Below, one piece after another: positions 25,601 to 40,600 of a stretch of DNA of 64,000 nt. The notes below the pieces were generated by a model. The model was given only the letters and a program-made list of their open reading frames with translations, did not search any database and was not told where the DNA came from. Position numbers and translations under genes: made by a program. The DNA is from Owenia fusiformis (lineage: Eukaryota > Annelida > Polychaeta > Sabellida > Oweniidae). The DNA lies in the NCBI GenBank assembly GCA_903813345.2, contig CAIIXF020000002.1, positions 27,103,223 through 27,167,222 on the forward strand. The letters run 5' to 3'. Numbering within the stretch: the stretch's first letter is position 1; each line of letters starts with the position of its first letter.

Positions 25601-28600
25601 CGATGTCACGTTTTCATCGTGATTTGAAATGATAATTATACGTTTTTAAATCACGACCTAGTAAAGGTACTATAGTCATTGGATTCCCAGTTTTAGTTTT
25701 ACTTCTGATTTTGCATTTTTTCATCTTTATGTAAAAGACCGTCAGCCGACCACCGACCACATGTACCCAACTGTGGAGAGTGACTGGTCGGTGGTCGGCG
25801 GTCAGTGTTTTACGAAAACCCTGTAAATAGAGTCACTTGCATTCCTAATTTTCACAGGTACCCAAGGACTGACAATTTTATGTCATTCCCAACAATATTC
25901 TATTGAATTGCTAGATCCATCACAGTCCATCAATTATGTAAGTTACAGGTTCCTCAAATTTTATTTGTTTATGGAAGTTATTTAGAGATCGAGTCACATT
26001 GAATATTTTTGATAATTCATTCTCTTACCTGATCTGGTTTGGCTGTGACCTCTAGCAGTTTCACAAGTTTAGCAAATGACTCGAACAGTAGCAACAGTTG
26101 AAACTGCAGCTTATATAGGCATCTACACTGCTCAATTTTCTAAAAAAAAAATAAAAAATCAAATTTCAGAATCTGGAACGATCAGAAAATCTTTTGACTA
26201 TTTATTCAAACCAGCCTGAAATAAAATATTTTTCAATTGTATAAAGTATAAAATCAAGTGCACAATAGACCCAGAACCCCACTTGTGGTCAGCATGCAAA
26301 TGAGTAAATATTTCACACTGTTTTAAGTAAAACTTTATTGTGATTAAAACATGCATGATTTTTAGTACAGTAAAACTTGTGGAAGTGGAACACCTTTGAT
26401 ATATATATGTTTAAATAATGTTCCACTTATATAGGTTTATTTTATATAAAGTCAATAGGCATGGTAGTTCAGAGATGTTCCACTTTACAGATTTTTCTGT
26501 ACCTAGAAAAATGAGCTTATCGAACAATTTATTAGATAAATAAAACGTATAAATTACAAGTCTATTGTTATTGTTTCCATGATGATCTCAGTAATCCTTA
26601 TGTTATCTCACTCTTATAATCCATGTTATCTTGCCCTTCGTGCTTTCTAGTCATTACTATAGTGATAACATTATATTAAAACATTTATCAAGCCTGTGAG
26701 ATTGCTTCATTTTGCAATACCAATATTAATATCAGAGGATATTTTCATTAAATAGAAGCATGCAAATTAATTAAATGATTAATAGAACAAGCGTTAGATA
26801 TTTTTGGTCCCATATTGCGCAATTATGTGTATAAATGTGTACAAATGAAATAAAACAAGTCATCTATAATGTAACAGAGCAAGGTGGAGATACTGGACCA
26901 AGAACAACATGGTCCTTAAAGAACATGTACATTTAACTACACTTCTACATTAAAGTTTCAACAAAGGATAAAGCCCAAGGGGACCTAATTCTGACTGTAT
27001 TCATGTACATGTGTTTCCCATTGGCAATAGTTCAAAGTGGACGTCCACTTTTTCAATTTGAAAGAATTTGAACATGTTTCTATTTTAGGATCAAAAAGGA
27101 CACAACCACAGGCTGGTATCGAAAGATTTGTCCGCTGTGACGGAGCATGCTATTTTTCATAAAAACACTAAGAATGCTTCACGATTTATTTTTTAACTCA
27201 TATGTTTCGTTATATCAAAGATAATTACTTACTCCATGCAATGGATATATCATTTGCGTGTAACCTTCACTTCTGTTTGAAGTCCAATAACGCTAGGAGT
27301 AAAATCTATTGAAAACGGCGCCAGAGTGGCAAACTCTAAAATGTACCATTTATTTTTTAACTTTTTAATGGCATGATATAGTGACACGATAATATTAACA
27401 TATGTTTTCAGCATAACTCTGAATGTATTAATGAGATATTAATGCATTGGGTCTTTTTAATTATTTTATAAAAAATAATATTAATATTTTTTGTCCACTG
27501 TGACGGAGCATTTTCACAGTTCGTATTTGCAACTGCTCCGTCACAGCGGACAAAAAAATTAAACATTATTTTTTATAAAAGAATTAAAAAGACCAAATAC
27601 ATCTCAACATCTCATTTATACCTTCATAGTTATACTGAAACCATGTGTAAATATTATCGTGTCACTTTATCGTGCCATTAGAAAGTTAAACAAGAAATGG
27701 TACATTTTGAAGTATGATACTCCGGTGCCATTTTTCAATAGCTTTTCTTCCCAGCGTAATTGGACTTCAAACAGAAGTGAAAGTTACCCGCAAATGATAT
27801 ATCCATTGCATGGAGTAAGTAATTTTGTATGGTATAACGAAACATATGAGTTAAAAAATAAATCATGAAGTATTCTTAATGTTTTTATGAAAAATAGCAT
27901 GCTCCGTCACAGCGGACAAATATTTCGATACCAGCCTGTGACAACATTTGCATGTTTATTGAAATAATCATGCTTAATCCTTTGTTGCCACTTTAACTCA
28001 AACTTATGACACAACGACATATCAGCCAGTATTACATACCTAGCGAAGCATTTGTATGGAAGTCAATGGAGCGGAAGGTCGGCTATATATTCCTGTATAG
28101 CCGCCAAACTTTATTACCATGACAATTTTATGACGTCATAACATACAGACAAAGTTATTTTGACTGGAATCGTGTAAAACTTTGGTCTTTTTTCGCGTAT
28201 TTCTACATATTATCTTCATGAAATGTTATGTAAATGTACTTTAGGTATGTAATACAACAATTATGTCCGTATCATAGAATATATGCCTTCGGTCTGTCGT
28301 AATTAATATAGCCCTCGCAAGCTCGGGCTATATTGATGACAGACCTCAGGCATATATTCAATGATAGGGACATAACTGCTAAAAACATCCATACGAGGGG
28401 TGATCATAAAGTCCTCATAATATCTCTGATTTTTTCAACATATTCTTAAATGACACTGAATGTGCAGCAAATTATGACTTAATGATCAAGCAGACAAAAA
28501 AGTCTCATGGAAATGTTTCATTAGAAGATTCTGTGAAAAATTCATTAGAATATATTGAAAAATTCTCTATCTAACATTGGACGACAACTGGCTGAATTTG

Positions 28601-31600
28601 AATTCATCCTAAAGAAATAAATCAACTTATTATAAACACTGTACTGGATTCTATAAAATAATATTTTTATTTACCAAGACTGTACAATAACCTGGCCAAT
28701 CTACAGATCAAGTCTGTGTTTTAACTTAGCCAAGCTATATAGCTACAGATCAAATCTGCACTATAGCCTAGCCTAGCCAAGCTACAGATCAAATCTGCAC
28801 TATAACCTAGCCAAGCTACAGATCAAGTCTGTACTAGAGCCTATCCAAGCTACAGATCAAATCTGCACTATAGCCTAGCCAAGCTACAGATCAAATCTGT
28901 ACTATAACATAGCCAAGCTACAGATCAAGTCTGCATTATACTTAGCCAAGCTACAGATCAAGTCTGTACTATAGCCTAGCCAAGCTACAGATCAAGTCTG
29001 TACTAGAGCCTATCCAAACTACAGATCAAATCTGCACTATAGCCTAGCCAAGCTACAGATCAAATCTGCACTATAACTTAGCCAAGCTACAGATCAAGTC
29101 TGCACTATAACCTAGCCAAGCTACAGATCAAGTCTGCACTATAACTTAGCCAAGCTACAGTGCAGATCAAATCTGTACTACATGTACCACGTAACCTAGC
29201 CAAGTTAAAGATCAAGTCTGTACTATAACCACTTCTTTCCAGATAATGAATGTTTGTATAAAATGCTCAGAAGCCCACAACAATCATTTATCCTTTTTGT
29301 ACTTTTTGTAAAGTGAAAATACAAAAGGCATTAATAATTCAATGTGTATAAACAAGAAGCTTCAAACTAATGTGCTGAGAAACCAAAATGCTTTAAGGCC
29401 TCCCATAACTGACATTAACCCATGCCTCTATTATCACTCATCCTTTTTTCAAAATATAAATGTTGCCAAAAGTGAGTTGATTTTGCTTCATTCATTCTCC
29501 AACATTACTAAACACCCTAGGCTATTGTCAATTCAACTACAGTGTCGTGTGATAGTTATTCTCATCTTTGCTCCACAACCACACTTTTCAGGCGCATATC
29601 TAAACCTAAAAGCTATTTTCATCCTAACCCAGGCTATGTCGCAGGCGCATGTAAACCATAAGTCTAAAATAAATAACTAAAAACCAGAAGGCCTAAGAAC
29701 ATAAACACTTACATTATACTACAGAGGGAAGAATCCAAAATGGTAGCATAAAAGAGAGTTAAATACAGGTTAGTTACAAAATAGCTACGTATATTAGGTT
29801 TTATCCAAACCAACAGATGTCATGGCAAATATACTATAAAATAAGTCAAGCACAGGGTGCGCCACTATTGGTGACCCTGAGGCTCGGAACATGCAGGAAG
29901 TTGATTACATCATATGTTGAAAAGTAACACGAGAACTGGACTGTAACTCAATTTTAAACAGTAGGTCTTGAGTCTTTTTATGTATCCGGGAAAACTCAAC
30001 TCCTACACAACCCATCTTAGGACAACTCAATCTCTGGACGACTCAACCCCTAGACAACTCATCCCTAAACAACTCCCCTAGATAACTCAAACCCTAGACA
30101 ATTCAACCCCTGGACAACTCATCCCTGGACAACTTAACCCCTGGACAATTCATCCCCTAGTCAACTAAACCCCAGGACAACTCAACCCTTACTACATAAT
30201 GCTTAAGATCTCAAGGAATATATTTAGAGTTATTTAAAACATCATTATTCATTTTGTTGACAATAAATGGAAGTGCCTCTTTAATCATCCCTTAAACAAC
30301 TCAACCCCAGGACAACTCGTCCCCTAGACAACTCATCCCTTAGACAACTCAACCCCCTAGATGACTCATCCCTTGGACAACTCAACCCCTGGACAACTCA
30401 TCCCCTAGACAACTAAACCCAAGGACAACTCAACCCTTACTACATAATGCTTAAGATCTCAAGGAATATATTTAGAGTTAATTAAAACATTATTGTTCAT
30501 TTTGTTGACAATAAATGGAAGTGCCTCTTTAATCATCCCTTAAACAACTCAACCCCAGGACAACTCGTCCCCTAGACAACTCATCCCTTAGACAACTCAA
30601 CCCCCTAGATGACTCATCCCTTGGACAACTCAACCCCTGGACAACTCATCCCCTAGACAACTAAACCCAAGGACAACTCAACCCTTACTACATAATGCTT
30701 AAGATCTCAAGGAATATATTTAGAGTTAATTAAAACATTGTTGTTCATTTTGTTGACAATAAATGGAAGTGCCTCAAAGCACTGGAAATCCTTGTGTTTG
30801 TTTCTTAGGTTTTAGCAAAATAAAAGTCCATATGCAGTGAAACTTTGTCAAACTATTAGTGAATCTCAGCTTTTGGATGTACATTTTATGCGAGTTATCT
30901 CATTTATCTTTTCAATGAATGTTGGGAAAAGATCATCCCACAAACATTCTTGAGATTATTTATTTGAGCTATGAACAGCAAATATGTATTTAATAACAAA
31001 TCAATTGCTTAATTGTGAATATATTGACAATATTTCATTATTATCATTAAACATCTTCAACTTTCAAGTTGTTATAACACACCTTGGATGCAAATGATTA
31101 TCTTTCTGTCCTGTTTCTGTGTGGTTTGTCATGATGAAGATTTACAGAGAACCAATCAAAAGTGTCCAAATATTTGTTTCACCATCATTCTCTCTTATAA
31201 ATTCTCATTTTATGGCCCTTAATGGGGTTTCTATTGAAAGATCCCTTGAACTGATGTTTATCTTACATAATCATAACAACATTTAGTGACATGATACCTG
31301 ATATCTTTACTTTGAGAATACTATTAGCATTTTGTTTTGTTTGCTCAGTAAATGTGGATTCATTCTTAAATTATCAAGTGAAGGGAATAAATTGCGAAGT
31401 ACTGAAATTAATAACCATGTCTACAGCTTATTCAATCAGTATTGTTTTACTCATGTTTTTCTAATTTTCAAAAAAATACTGACTAAAATATGACACAGAT
31501 GCCCCCAAAAATTTCAAAATTTAAGTTTCATTCATTTAAAAAGTACGAATTTAAAAAAGTTAAAAGGACTGATCAAATTCATAGCAAAGACATTCTGAAA

Positions 31601-34600
31601 TAATTCAAAAATCAAACATTAATAAATAGATTCATAATATTAAAAAAACTAACAAATGCCAAAGGATCAGATGTCTAGGGGATGAGTTATCCAGGGAATG
31701 AATTGTCCAGGGGATGAATTGTCAAGGGGTTGAGATGTCAATAAGCCCTTGTGAAATACCTATTGTTTGTGTGTGACAACAGAATACAAGATCAGATTAA
31801 TGGAAATTATCATTCTCCAAATTACCTCAATTGCTCTCCATTCATCTTTGCAGATAGTGAATGCAACCTTACCCAAATGGAATAGATGGTGCCACATGAT
31901 CAGAGCCTTGGGGATTATGGCTCATTTGAGAACATGACTCAAAGGCAGTCATGGTTGAATCAATTGCCCACTTCATTTTCAAATGTATGTTCAAGTGAAG
32001 GTTTGGGATCAAAATGAGGATTATAACCTTCATTTTAGGGTGAGAAAAGATATTATTTGTCATGACATCTATTGGTAAAGATAGGACAATTAGAATTCAT
32101 TTATAAAAATACAAATCTTCAACTGTCTTGTATCATTTAGGTTGATTACAAAGTCATTTGAATATTGCTAGACATATATGTAGATGAGAGTGTGCAGGGC
32201 TTAAAGAAATATTTCAGACAAATATGTAAAAATGAATAGGAAGAACCATTTTATTTTATACACTGTACATGTGTGCTGTATCTCAAGATCGTACAAATTA
32301 TGTTGCCAATTAGATTGATTCTCATATCAAATGGAGGAATTTGTTTAGGAAACCATTTATCTCATCTTTAACAAGTCTTTAAGCCCTCACCATACCAACT
32401 TCTCTATGCGTGACCCATAATTTCACTGTTACCCCCCCCCCCCAGCAATGTTCAAATGACCAGTTTATATGCATTCTCTATCAGTATATTAGTACATGTA
32501 AGTCGAGTCCAGGAAAAACATACCATATATGGAAATATTCAAATTTTACGAACTGAGAGAAAAATAATTCTTAACTCATCATGGAAAAACATACCATATA
32601 TGGAAATATTCAAATTTTACGAACTGAGAGAAAAAAATTCTAAACTCATCTTGGAAAAACATACCATATATGGAAATATTCAAATTTTACGATCTGAGAG
32701 AAAAATAATTATAGTCATCATGATACTCATTAATCTTAAAATAATATAGAATTTTTAACTATGCACCTGTTCTTCTCCGCAGAAATTGCTGACATTCTGG
32801 CCGAGGGATTGAGATTTTACGGATGACTTTATATTCTCCAGACAGTCCATTGCTTGGTCTTTTCTCATCAGGTAGGTATCGTAAGACTCATTGATCTCAA
32901 GGACTGCAAATTTGTGATCTCTGAGGATCTGGCAAGACGTAAGCTAAAATGGAAAATTAGCTATTTAAATGTAAATGTTAACATGTATCTTGGGTTGAAA
33001 GTATACATGATTTCATTCTAATATTGAGTTTTAATCCTTACTGGTGATAAAAAAGTCATTTCTAATAAGTTCTACATCAGCTCTTAATATAGCTCAATGC
33101 ACTTGGTGTTCATGTATTCTCCACATATCTCAAAAATCATCTTTACCTTAATGTTACATTTTCCCCTGATGACAACCCCTACCCCCAGGACCCCCCCCCC
33201 CTACCCCTAAACTTACTGCTTCAGTATCTGCATACACAAAGGGACACTCTGCCTGTGTGACTAGCAGCTCTAACATGTCCACTTAGGGGAGTTAAGAAGA
33301 AATATTTTAGAATGATATAATTTACAACGTAGTCTCAAATATATTATTTCATTGCTGGCCAAAGCTATTTTGGAAATTTTCTGCTGGTGACTGGCCATTT
33401 TGATGAAAAATTAAGCAAAATTGCACGTTTTCATATAAGCATAAAATGGACTTATCAACACCCTCTGCGCTATGTTTTATGTCATTGTGAAGCCAATGAC
33501 AATATATCTCAATTGCACCCAACAATGTTCCCCTGATGGCCCCTACAATATTTGGTAAGATTATTGGTATAGATTGTGTGACAATTATTGTACAGCACCC
33601 AGAGATAAACCATGAGTTTTGTCATATATGATTATGACATCATAGACAAAATATCCCAGGGTTGGTCAGCAATGAGTTAAGAACGGTAATTTTAGGTAAA
33701 TCATAAATTATTTGGTATCATGATATCATTTGATATTTGATATCATTTAAGTAAATTGCCTAATCTAAAAAGTTTTCTTCATAAGTTGTTAAACTGATAT
33801 ATATCAAGGATACATAGCTGGCGTGTGATGGTGCCAAGTGCTTTTGTCTTGGAAAGGAAGTAACACGCCTCCTTGGTGAGAGTCCCCAGCTTCCTCTTGG
33901 TGTCCTACAAGGAAGTAATGTAAATTACAGGGTGACCAATGGGGCATACTGAATTGAGATCTACAGGGTGTATCTAAAATTAACTTCTGTTACAACCTGT
34001 ATAGTCTTTGGTATCCTTAAATGAAGACATAAAGGACCCACGGGCCTGTGCTCACACAGTTTGGAACCTTCAGAGGAATGTATATCCTGACTTTCAAACA
34101 AAAATATTGATTTGGATTTGTAGTCTCGAACTTTGAGAAACTTAGATAGCACAGTTGTGTGACCTAGTTTGATGACCTTTGACCTTGAAAATTTGACTTA
34201 TTCAGAGCCCAGTAAGCATCTTTTTGTGATTAAGCTGACCAAACTTTACATCCAAAAATCAATTTGAAAAATCAACTTTTCTGACCTTTCGAAGGTCACT
34301 GAAGGTCTTGTAAAGGTCAAATCCTAAAACTAATGTCAGATTTGAACTCCTGGCAACTTGTAGATGATTTTCAAAAAAAGTTTGGTCAAATTAAAGCAAG
34401 TTGAAAAATAACTTATTTTTACTGTTTTTTGACGTCAAATATCTCAAAAAACGGTAAAAATTTGATGCTGACATATAATGAGCAATATGTAGGGAATGCT
34501 TAAATCTAGTAATGATGTAATTCAATTGCAAGAAATGATCAAGTATAAGAGAAACATTGAGAAACTTGTCAATCACATAACCTGCCATTGACTTTATACA

Positions 34601-37600
34601 TGAGAAAGTTTCCTGGAAATGAAATTTTATTGAGTAAACACCAAAAACTGTAATTCCAAGAGCTTTGAAATCTTCAGAGGACATAAGTTGCATATACAGC
34701 AACTACTACAAGTTATTTGAAAGTTCTACTTCAACAAAGTGTCAAGTATTTACAGAAAACTTAATCATAATACTCAAAATAATTTGTTTGAATGTAAAGA
34801 TAATTACACTGACTCTAAATATATTTAAAGTATCTTTTTTTATTATTTGCTCTTCCTTACCTTGAATAACTTAGTAAAGAGGCTGAATGTGTTCTCTGCA
34901 TAAATCCCATTGCTATCTCTCATTATATTCGCAACATGATCGCGCCATTGATCTTCAATATCTTCGCTTTGAAGGTTCAAAAATGCAGTGGCCATATTGG
35001 AATAACTCGGTGATGCATTGCTAGGTGACAGATCCGTGAACTCAGCCTCACTGCCAAGACTCTGGACACTATGTCTGAAATACATTAATATAGGAAAACG
35101 TTATGTTTAATTGAATGTTTGAAATTGTATCCCTTTACTGGGAAATGAAGTCTTCCATTTGGAGATTCCTTTTTTGCTCTTTTTTTTTCTTGGAGATTGT
35201 GACTTATATGCCAACTGTGACTACGACATAATACTGATTCTGACTACTATTTTGCTGGCTCAAACTAGATGTGCTGATTGTGACTTATATGCTGATTGTG
35301 ACGAATGTGCTGTGATTGTGACTTTTTGGTAATTGTGACTATCACGATGATTGTAAAAGTTGAATATTGCGCTGATTGTGACTATTTATTTTAATAAACA
35401 ACTTACGATGAGCCTGTCATTGGACTAGAATGCCTCCTACGCCTATCTAGACTTAAACTTGTCTGCATTAGGATAGATCCGCTACTACTGAGGTCTTGTG
35501 TTAACACTAGCTCATCAACAGGTGACATGCTCCTCACCTGAATATAACAGTAGAAGTAATATATATATATATATATAATACACTTGTATAATGTATATAG
35601 CACTGTATATATTATAGTTCAGTGAAACCTGTATATAGTGAACACCTATGGAACACCACCAAAATGTGTTCACTGTATGAATACTGTTCATTACAGAGGA
35701 GATTTTATACAGGAGTCAATGTAAAATGTGTCTTAAAGTGATGTTCACTAAACACAGGTGTTCACTAGAGAGAGGTGTTCACTAAGACAGGTTTTACTGT
35801 ATATGGCAAAAAGAAGCATTTAATTTGATCTTTAAAATAAATTGGTAACACAGACTACTCACTAAAAATTGAGTGATAGACTGATTTGACTTATCTAGTA
35901 TTCATACACACACACAATCCCAGGGACACACAATTAGCTTGACTGAGACTTGACTTGAGAGCCTATGTAATAGACTAACCTCATCATCCGATGACTCCTC
36001 CTTGACTAGAGTATTTAGACTCTGTGACTGCCTCATTTGTGATTCCTCAGAGTCTAAACTGGTGAGAGACTGGCGTTTTAGACCCCATGCTGCAGCATTC
36101 TCACCCTGTAAAATACATGCAGTTAAATTACAAACATTTGTGATTCCTCAGAGTCTAGACTGGTAAAGGCCTGGCGTTTCAGACCCCAAGCTGCAGCATT
36201 TTCACCCTGTAAAATACATGCAGTTAAATTACAAACATTTGTGATTCCTCAGAGTCTAGACTGGTGAGAGACTGGCGTTTCAGACCCCATGCTGCAGCAT
36301 TCTCACCCTGTAAAATACATGCAGTTAAATTACAAACATCTGTGATTCCTCAGAGTCTAGACTAGTGAGAGACTGGCGTTTCAGACCCCATGCTGCTGCA
36401 TTCTCACCCTGTAAAATACATGTAGTTAAATTACAAACTAGTCTAGACTAGACTTGACGTTTCAGACATTTGTGACTCCTCAGAGTCTGGCATTTCAGAC
36501 CCAATGCTGCAGCATTCTCACCCTGTAAAATGCATGTTATAAACGCCAGTGTTTCAGTAACTCAAATATATGATCTTATACTTGTTATGAGAGGCTTCAG
36601 TTATTTCTCATTAAATTACAGACTTCAGAGTCTCATCATCATGAAATAATCATTGTGTTTAGTTTTTTAAAAACTGACTGATTCTTTCAACTGAAAAGTT
36701 TTTAATGTATCAAAATAACTAAATTTACCATAATTAAGAACAAGGCATTAACAAACAAAATGTGAGAACATGCCATTTGATACAGATGTCACCACCGAAC
36801 ACAGTCCACAAAAAAGTTGGAGACTATAAGAATTAACAATATGTCACAACTTCTGTTGTCAAATTGTCACCACATGCCATTTGTTACAGATGCCAAGCAC
36901 CAGACACCAACCACGGAACACCATATACAAATAAGTTGGCAACTTATTACAACAACATGTCACCACTTCTGGTGGTGACATAAAAAAGACAAGTACAAAC
37001 CTCTCCTTCTTCAAGTTCAATATCCAAAAAGTCAAACTCCTTGAAAAGTCTGAACTGTTGCTCACTGCTATTGCTGTCTTCTAGCTTCATGTCACCTAAA
37101 ATGACATAAGAATATCAGATGTGTTTGCTTGAACTCTCGTACCTTACTTTAACAACTGAAAATTCCAATCCACTGAAAACTCAAAGCACTCATGAGGGGC
37201 GGATCTGGGAACCAACAAGGGGGGGCCCAAATTTAAGGTCAGAGAAAAAATGTGCGGGAAAAATTTTTGAATTTTAAAACCCAAAAGTGGGCCCAAATTT
37301 TTTTTATGTACACAGTTGCCTCATATATTAAACACTATATTTTATCTTTCCTAGAAAATTCATGAAGATTTCATCATGCTTAAAAAAAGTTATGACAAAA
37401 GAGGGTTGCATTTTTGTGTCACCCTGTATATTGGAATCTATTGTTGATAGTACCTGGTATTCCTTCTACAAGAGAGGCCTCCTCACTGCTAGCTGACATA
37501 CTGGGTTGTCTCTCTATAGTATCACTACTCTGACTGAATATAACCTGCAAAAAGAGCATGACAGTAGTGTAAGAGGGTGATCCTCATCCAAGTAGTATAT

Positions 37601-40600
37601 AAAGAGTACCATAGTTTCCTGTGCATGGATGGAACATAAAGGGGATAACTTGAGAAAAATATATTTAAATGTCCTATATTCAGAGGATAAGTGCAATTTA
37701 TAAAACGTCATTTTGTTATATTATTACATTAGGCCATTTTGAATATTATCTTAACTTATAAGCATGTGAAATTATATTCAAAAGCTGAAAAAAATATGAA
37801 AAAAGAATTATTCAATAAATAAAAAAAAAAATATAAGACTACACTTTAATTTAAGGCAAAGATGTGCATGTTAACACAATGAAGAAGCACATTACAATTC
37901 AAAATGGAGGGGGTCACAAATAAGGGGTTCTAGTGACACCCTCCCTCTCATATCCTTAAAATGTGTTTACTAGCATAGTTTTTAGGGAATAGGAGGGAAA
38001 GATGTCATGGAGGAGTTCTATTTCTCCAATTACTGTGACACCCTCCCTCTCATATCCTTAAAATGTGTTTACTAGCATAGTTTTTAGGGAATAGGAGGGA
38101 GAGATGTCATAGAGGAGTTCTATTTCTCCAATTACTGTGACACCCTCCCTCTCATATCCTTAAAATGTGTTTACTGGCATAGTTTTTAGGGAATAGGAGG
38201 GAGAGATGTCATAGAGGAGTTCTATTTCTCCAATTACTGTGACACCCTCCCTCTCATATCCTTAAAATGTGTTTACTAGCATAGTTTTTAGGGAATAGGG
38301 GGGAAAGATGTCATGGAGGAGTTCTATTTCTCCAATTACTGTGACACCCTCCCTCTCATATCCTTAAAATGTGTTTACTGGCATAGTTTTTAGGGAATAG
38401 GAGGGAGAGATGTCATAGAGGAGTTCTATTTCTCCAATTACTGTGACACCCTCCCTCTCATATCCTTAAAATGTGTTTACTAGCATAGTTTTTAGGGAAT
38501 AGGAGGGAAAGATGTCATGGAGGAGTTCTATTTCTCCAATTACTGTGACACCCTCCCTCTCATATCCTTAAAATGTGTTTACTGGCATAGTTTTTAGGGA
38601 ATAGGAGGGAGAGATGTCATAGAGGAGTTCTATTTCTCCAATTACTGTGACACCCTCCCTCTCATATCCTTAAAATGTGTTTACTAGCATAGTTTTTAGG
38701 GAATAGGAGGGAAAGATGTCATGGAGGAGTTCTATTTCTCCAATTACTATGACACCCTCCCTTCACAAAAATGTACTTTCTTCGAGTATTAAAATATCAC
38801 TCCAGGTGGGAAAGACCCATGCAGGTATAAAACTTTGCTTATACAAAAATGAAAAATGGGGAAAACAACAGGTGAATAAAATAACAACAATGACAAGGTA
38901 CTTTAATCAATTATTGTTATAACAGAAACTTACAAAATAAGCAATGGTTACTTTTTACCAAAGCAAATTTCAGGTGTGTGTTACATGCATTTGAAGAATT
39001 TGATGTTATGAGGGAAAAACACACAGGTTCTAATTTGGTAACCATATAGTTAGATCACATCACAGCCTTTTAAAAATATCATGAACATTGATTTTTCAAA
39101 TTTTTTTTGAACCTGATAATAATTTACTCTAAGCAACCTAAAATCTAAATACAAATACAACATTTTTTAGAAATATTCAAACACAAGTTCTCACAGTTAC
39201 AATGGAGTGCATTTCAAGAGTATTATACATTCAATTATAATATAACTGGAATCAAATAAGGCTGCCCAATTTTGACACTGAATGAGTGTCAGCCCAGTTT
39301 TGACACTAAATGAGTGTCAGCCCAATTTTGACACTGAATGAGTGTCAGCTCAGTTTTGACACTAAATGAGTGTCAGCCCAACTTTGACACTAAATGAGTG
39401 TTAGCCTAATTTTGACACTGAATGAGTGTCAGCCCAATTTGACACTGAATGAGTGTCAAAAAACCAGGCTGTCACAATATCTAGTATAATGAATATTTTT
39501 ACTGCCTTATTTATAATAGCAATATCTGCAAAGCTTCACTAGTCACTACATATTTGGGACATTTTCACCCCTCCCTTATTAATTTTCAAATACTAGCTTA
39601 GTATCTAACATTGTCATACATTGATTTTTACAGAATCAGAAGACTTCAAAACACAATACATAGTACTATGTATGTTAAACTGTTATGTTTTCTGAATTTG
39701 GAATGAACTTAAAAAAGTGAAGCAATATTATATACATGAATGGGTAAGGAATAAGTATCTCATGAACCTTAATAGTTCCCCCATGCATATTCATGTCTAT
39801 CTGTCTTAAATCATTAGAAAATAAAATCTGTGATACAAATCTCTGCTATTACCACAAGTGATTAATAAAGAACAACACCCAAGGCATTTCTGGTGAATTT
39901 CATAATGAAAATGAACTCAAAAAAGCAAGGATGACAAACCTATCTGAAACAATTAATCTCTGAATCTACCTTTAATCAGCATGCACAATTCAATGTCCTA
40001 GAATATGTTGATGGGTTTTAAAAAGGAATTCAAACCTTATTCTAATACTGTCAATCAGGGTATCTAAGATATCATCCTCCAAATGCAGGCATCCAGATAT
40101 CATCCATTCCATTCCTTCCTTCTCCCTAGAAAGGAGCTGAGTGTTCCTTAATTCCTTCTTCTAAGAAAGGAACAGAGTGGTGGACATCTGGATCTCTACT
40201 TTCAGGGGATGTCAAGATTTATATATTGTGATTAAAAAATAACACAGCCGTGACCCATAATTATCAAACTAAAATCACCACTTAAAAAGCAAGCAAATTA
40301 ATATCTTAAGTTCCACATATCAAGGAATGCAATGCTAAAAAGCTGAAGTGTTAGTACCTTATGTATAAGTGTGTCCTACGAATGGAGTAGAAAACCAAAT
40401 GTTAAACCAAAATAATCCAGTTGATCCTTTCATTAATGTAGTTAATTGTATTGTTTTACTTTTAAACAGCTACTATAATTATATACTTATCCAGTACATT
40501 TTTATTTCTTCCATAAATTACTTATAGAATAGTTATACAAAGTTCTACTGTTCTCTGTTAATTGTATGTTGCATTCAAAGTTGAATTGAGACACCTGAAC

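Larger units (their letters stand above)
26140..32766. other. fry intron between exons 27 and 26
   Basis: 6.6 kb without a supported gene. Contents: a pogo-like MITE at 26368-26499, the palindromic MITE 27107-27940, the hairpin 28261-28375, the 34-bp and 248-bp minisatellites, and three 70/71-bp repeats at 32512-32722. Confidence 0.7.

Noticed and set aside
27659-27868. Plus-strand frame of 69 residues
   Set aside because: One arm of the palindromic MITE 27107-27940; the inverted arm carries the same sequence.
29342-29680. 112-residue plus-strand frame in the exon 26/27 intron
   Set aside because: No motif, no splice sites, within a repeat-rich intron; chance frame.
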